Of a stretch of 64,000 nt of DNA, positions 62,351 through 64,000 are shown in pieces. The first letter of the stretch is position 1. Each line of letters begins with the position of its first letter. This DNA comes from JBCCIM01 sp965263205 (lineage in GTDB: Bacteria > Bacteroidota > Rhodothermia > Rhodothermales > JAHQVL01): assembly GCA_965263205.1 (NCBI GenBank), contig CBDHHF010000025.1, positions 186,001 through 250,000 of the forward strand, in the 5' to 3' direction. Position numbers and translations under genes: made by a program. A model generated the notes under the pieces. The model did no database searches. It saw only the letters and a program-made list of their open reading frames with translations, and was not told the origin of the DNA.

Positions 62351-63823
62351 TTAGACACCAAATGCGGCCTTGGCTTCGAGTCGGTCGTCAAAGTCAATTT
62401 TGGTTGTGCCAATGACCTGATACGCTTCGTGCCCTTTGCCGGCAATCAGAACGACATCTCCAGTGTTTGCATGGGCAGCTATTTCCTGAATAGCGGCCCT
62501 GCGATCGACAATCCATCGCACATTTTCGGGCGCAGAAATGCCGGCCCTGATATCGTCGAGAATCGCTTCGGGGTCTTCCGTGCGCGGATTGTCGCTCGTT
62601 GCAACGACAAAGTCGGCAAAGTGCTCCGCAATCTTACCCATAAGCGGACGTTTTTTAGCATCACGATCCCCGCCACATCCAAAGAGACACCACAAATCAG
62701 CAGATGGTGCCTTCATCGAGGTAATGGTTTGCAGTACGTTTTCCAAAGCGTCCGGCGTGTGCGCATAGTCTACAATGACGTGGCGATTTTTGCTTACCGG
62801 TAGTATTTCAAACCGGCCTGGTACAGGATTCGCCTCCATCAAGACGGTAAGTACGCGCTCCTCCTCAAATCCCATTGCAACGCCTACGCCATATGCTGCG
62901 AGTACATTGTATGCGTTAAAGTGGCCTACCAGCTTGAACCGTCGAGCTTTACCGGCTACGTCCAGGAGCAGTCCATCAATGGCATTTTCCAGGATGGACG
63001 CTTGCAGCGTGGCCGGCTTCTGGCAACTGTACGCGATCTTTTTTGCAGCACAATCTTCCACCATGCGCTCTCCCGCTTCATCATCGATATTGTATATAGC
63101 CTTTGCCGATGGCCCCAGTCCGTCAAATAATTTCTTTTTCGCCTGTAAATAGGCCTCCATGGTACCGTGGTAATCCAGGTGATCCTGGGTCAGGTTGGAA
63201 AACACGGCAACTTCATAAGGGATGGTTCGCACGCGATCTTGCATCAGGGCGTGGGACGAAACTTCCATGACACAGGCTTTGCAGCCGGCATCGACCATTT
63301 TGCGCAGCAACCGACTCGTATCCAGCACATCAGGGGTTGTGTGCGTTGCTTCTTCAACCTGGTCACCAATGCGATATTCCACGGTGCTGATCAAGCCAGC
63401 TTGCACCCCCAACCCTTTGAGGAGGTGATGCACCAGGAATGCCGTTGTTGTTTTTCCGTTTGTGCCCGTCACACCAATCATGCGTAACTGCTTAGCGGGG
63501 TCGCGATAAAACGCGGCCGCCAATTCAGCAAGCGCAGTTCTGGCCTGAGAAACCTGTACGAAGGCGATACCGGGGAAACGCATAGGCGCTTCCGCCGGCA
63601 TCGCTTCGCACACGATGGCAATGGCTCCGTTTTGAACAGCCTTTTCAATGAACATATGCCCGTCGACGAGCTCGCCTTTAATGGCGATAAACAAGCCGGC
63701 CGGCCCGACCTTCCGACTATCATTAGCCAGGTGGTCGATATAAACTTTATCTACAGCTCCGGTCTGCTCGACCAGCAACCCTTTGGCTGACAGTCGATTG
63801 ACCAGTGTCAGTAAGTCAATCAT
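62351..63823 (-). CDS. murE: UDP-MurNAc-tripeptide synthetase MurE (meso-DAP type)
   Basis: 490 residues, intact. It has 'IGVTGTNGKTTTAFLVHHLL' (ATP loop), the carbamylated-lysine region, 'VIVDYAHTPDALENVL', and 'TSDNPRTEDPEAILDDI', where D-N-P-R is the binding motif for meso-diaminopimelate. The cell wall is therefore inferred to be of the DAP type normal for Gram-negatives. MurE adds the third residue of the stem peptide. It starts 56 bp after the end of the upstream PBP gene. Confidence 0.97.
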   Translation of the reverse strand: MIDLLTLVNRLSAKGLLVEQTGAVDKVYIDHLANDSRKVGPAGLFIAIKGELVDGHMFIEKAVQNGAIAIVCEAMPAEAPMRFPGIAFVQVSQARTALAELAAAFYRDPAKQLRMIGVTGTNGKTTTAFLVHHLLKGLGVQAGLISTVEYRIGDQVEEATHTTPDVLDTSRLLRKMVDAGCKACVMEVSSHALMQDRVRTIPYEVAVFSNLTQDHLDYHGTMEAYLQAKKKLFDGLGPSAKAIYNIDDEAGERMVEDCAAKKIAYSCQKPATLQASILENAIDGLLLDVAGKARRFKLVGHFNAYNVLAAYGVGVAMGFEEERVLTVLMEANPVPGRFEILPVSKNRHVIVDYAHTPDALENVLQTITSMKAPSADLWCLFGCGGDRDAKKRPLMGKIAEHFADFVVATSDNPRTEDPEAILDDIRAGISAPENVRWIVDRRAAIQEIAAHANTGDVVLIAGKGHEAYQVIGTTKIDFDDRLEAKAAFGV

Positions 63824-63879
63824 AGATGATCCTGGATTCGTTCAACAGCTCCCTGTTAAACGCGTTAGGTTCCAGTGGA

Positions 63880-64000
63880 TCACCGACATCGCAATACGGC
63901 AGTTGCCGCGAGTGGCTCACCGGCTTTGGGAGTCTGGCTGACCACCATGCCCTGGCCTTCGAGCTTCACGTCGATTCCAGTAGCATGACTCCAAAACACA
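63880..64000 (-). CDS. ftsI: C-terminal PASTA domain, probably FtsI/PBP (3' part only)
   Basis: Only the last ~39 codons are present; the gene continues past the right edge. The residues 'ATGIDVKLEGQGMVVSQTPK' and 'AGEPLAATAVLRCR' form the end of a PASTA domain, with the typical 'G-x-V-x-x-Q-x-P-x-x-G' core. In the dcw cluster the gene immediately before murE is ftsI (septal transpeptidase, PBP3), and many Bacteroidota/Rhodothermota FtsI proteins end with a PASTA domain, so position and domain agree. Confidence 0.75.
   Translation of the reverse strand, partial: VFWSHATGIDVKLEGQGMVVSQTPKAGEPLAATAVLRCR

Overview
The window is about 64 kb of bacterial chromosome with roughly 50-55% GC by eye. 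It reads like a member of the Rhodothermales/Rhodothermota, on the edge of the Bacteroidota. The support is a FtsZ/FtsA/Mur gene set of that style, five large secreted proteins ending in the Por-type (type IX secretion) C-terminal sorting domain with the 'YPNPFNP' signature, a BtuB-like receptor behind a cobalamin riboswitch, and a strongly over-represented GCCGGC palindrome. The taxonomic placement is inference from gene style, not from a marker search. There is no tRNA, rRNA, CRISPR array, IS element or prophage.

Layout. 0-2.2 kb: the start of a TolC-like gene, a DciA/DUF721 protein, and the acpP-fabF pair. 2.6-9.7 kb: metK, a secreted M36-type metalloprotease, 7Fe ferredoxin fdxA and ruvB. 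10.2-12.9 kb: a DUF3109 gene, rpoN (sigma-54), and a small unknown gene that carries its own very good sigma-54 promoter. 13-17 kb: a membrane protein, an M1 aminopeptidase and HMG-CoA lyase. 17.1-24.2 kb: a 2341-residue secreted repeat protein. 24.7-30.5 kb: gcvP, rnc, a small membrane-anchored coiled-coil protein, and a frameshifted type II NADH dehydrogenase. 30.8-34.9 kb: two paralogous secreted subtilases, the second with altered active-site surroundings. 35-38 kb: nhaA and a class A beta-lactamase-like lipoprotein. 38-42 kb: cobalamin riboswitch with terminator, BtuB-like receptor, and a YncE-type beta-propeller that looks like a BtuG-type vitamin B12 catcher; then a Bfd-like ferredoxin and an AraC/MGMT fusion. 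43-52 kb: accessory genes (beta-barrel, NTF2-like, desaturase, ToxR/CadC-type regulator with TolB propeller, DUF1579-like protein, multi-pass membrane protein). 52-64 kb: a dcw cell-wall/division cluster on the minus strand, transcribed ftsI-murE-mraY-murD-ftsW-murG-murC-ftsQ-ftsA-ftsZ, with murF absent from its usual place.

What stands out. (1) Four adjacent essential genes (murC, ftsQ, ftsA, ftsZ) contain seven single-base insertions, and ndh has an eighth; all are +1. Sequencing or assembly error is the likeliest cause, but the uniform direction, the clustering and three CTT-G contexts deserve a read-level check. (2) The riboswitch-BtuB-propeller locus suggests a BtuG-like corrinoid capture system in which the surface protein uses a C-terminal sorting domain instead of a lipid anchor. 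(3) A sigma-54 promoter drives an unknown 86-residue protein right after rpoN, followed by three tandem hairpins. (4) Degenerate heptanucleotide repeats of several families sit in the intergenic spaces, some joined to perfect hairpins. (5) A three-hairpin leader lies before the DUF1579-like gene.
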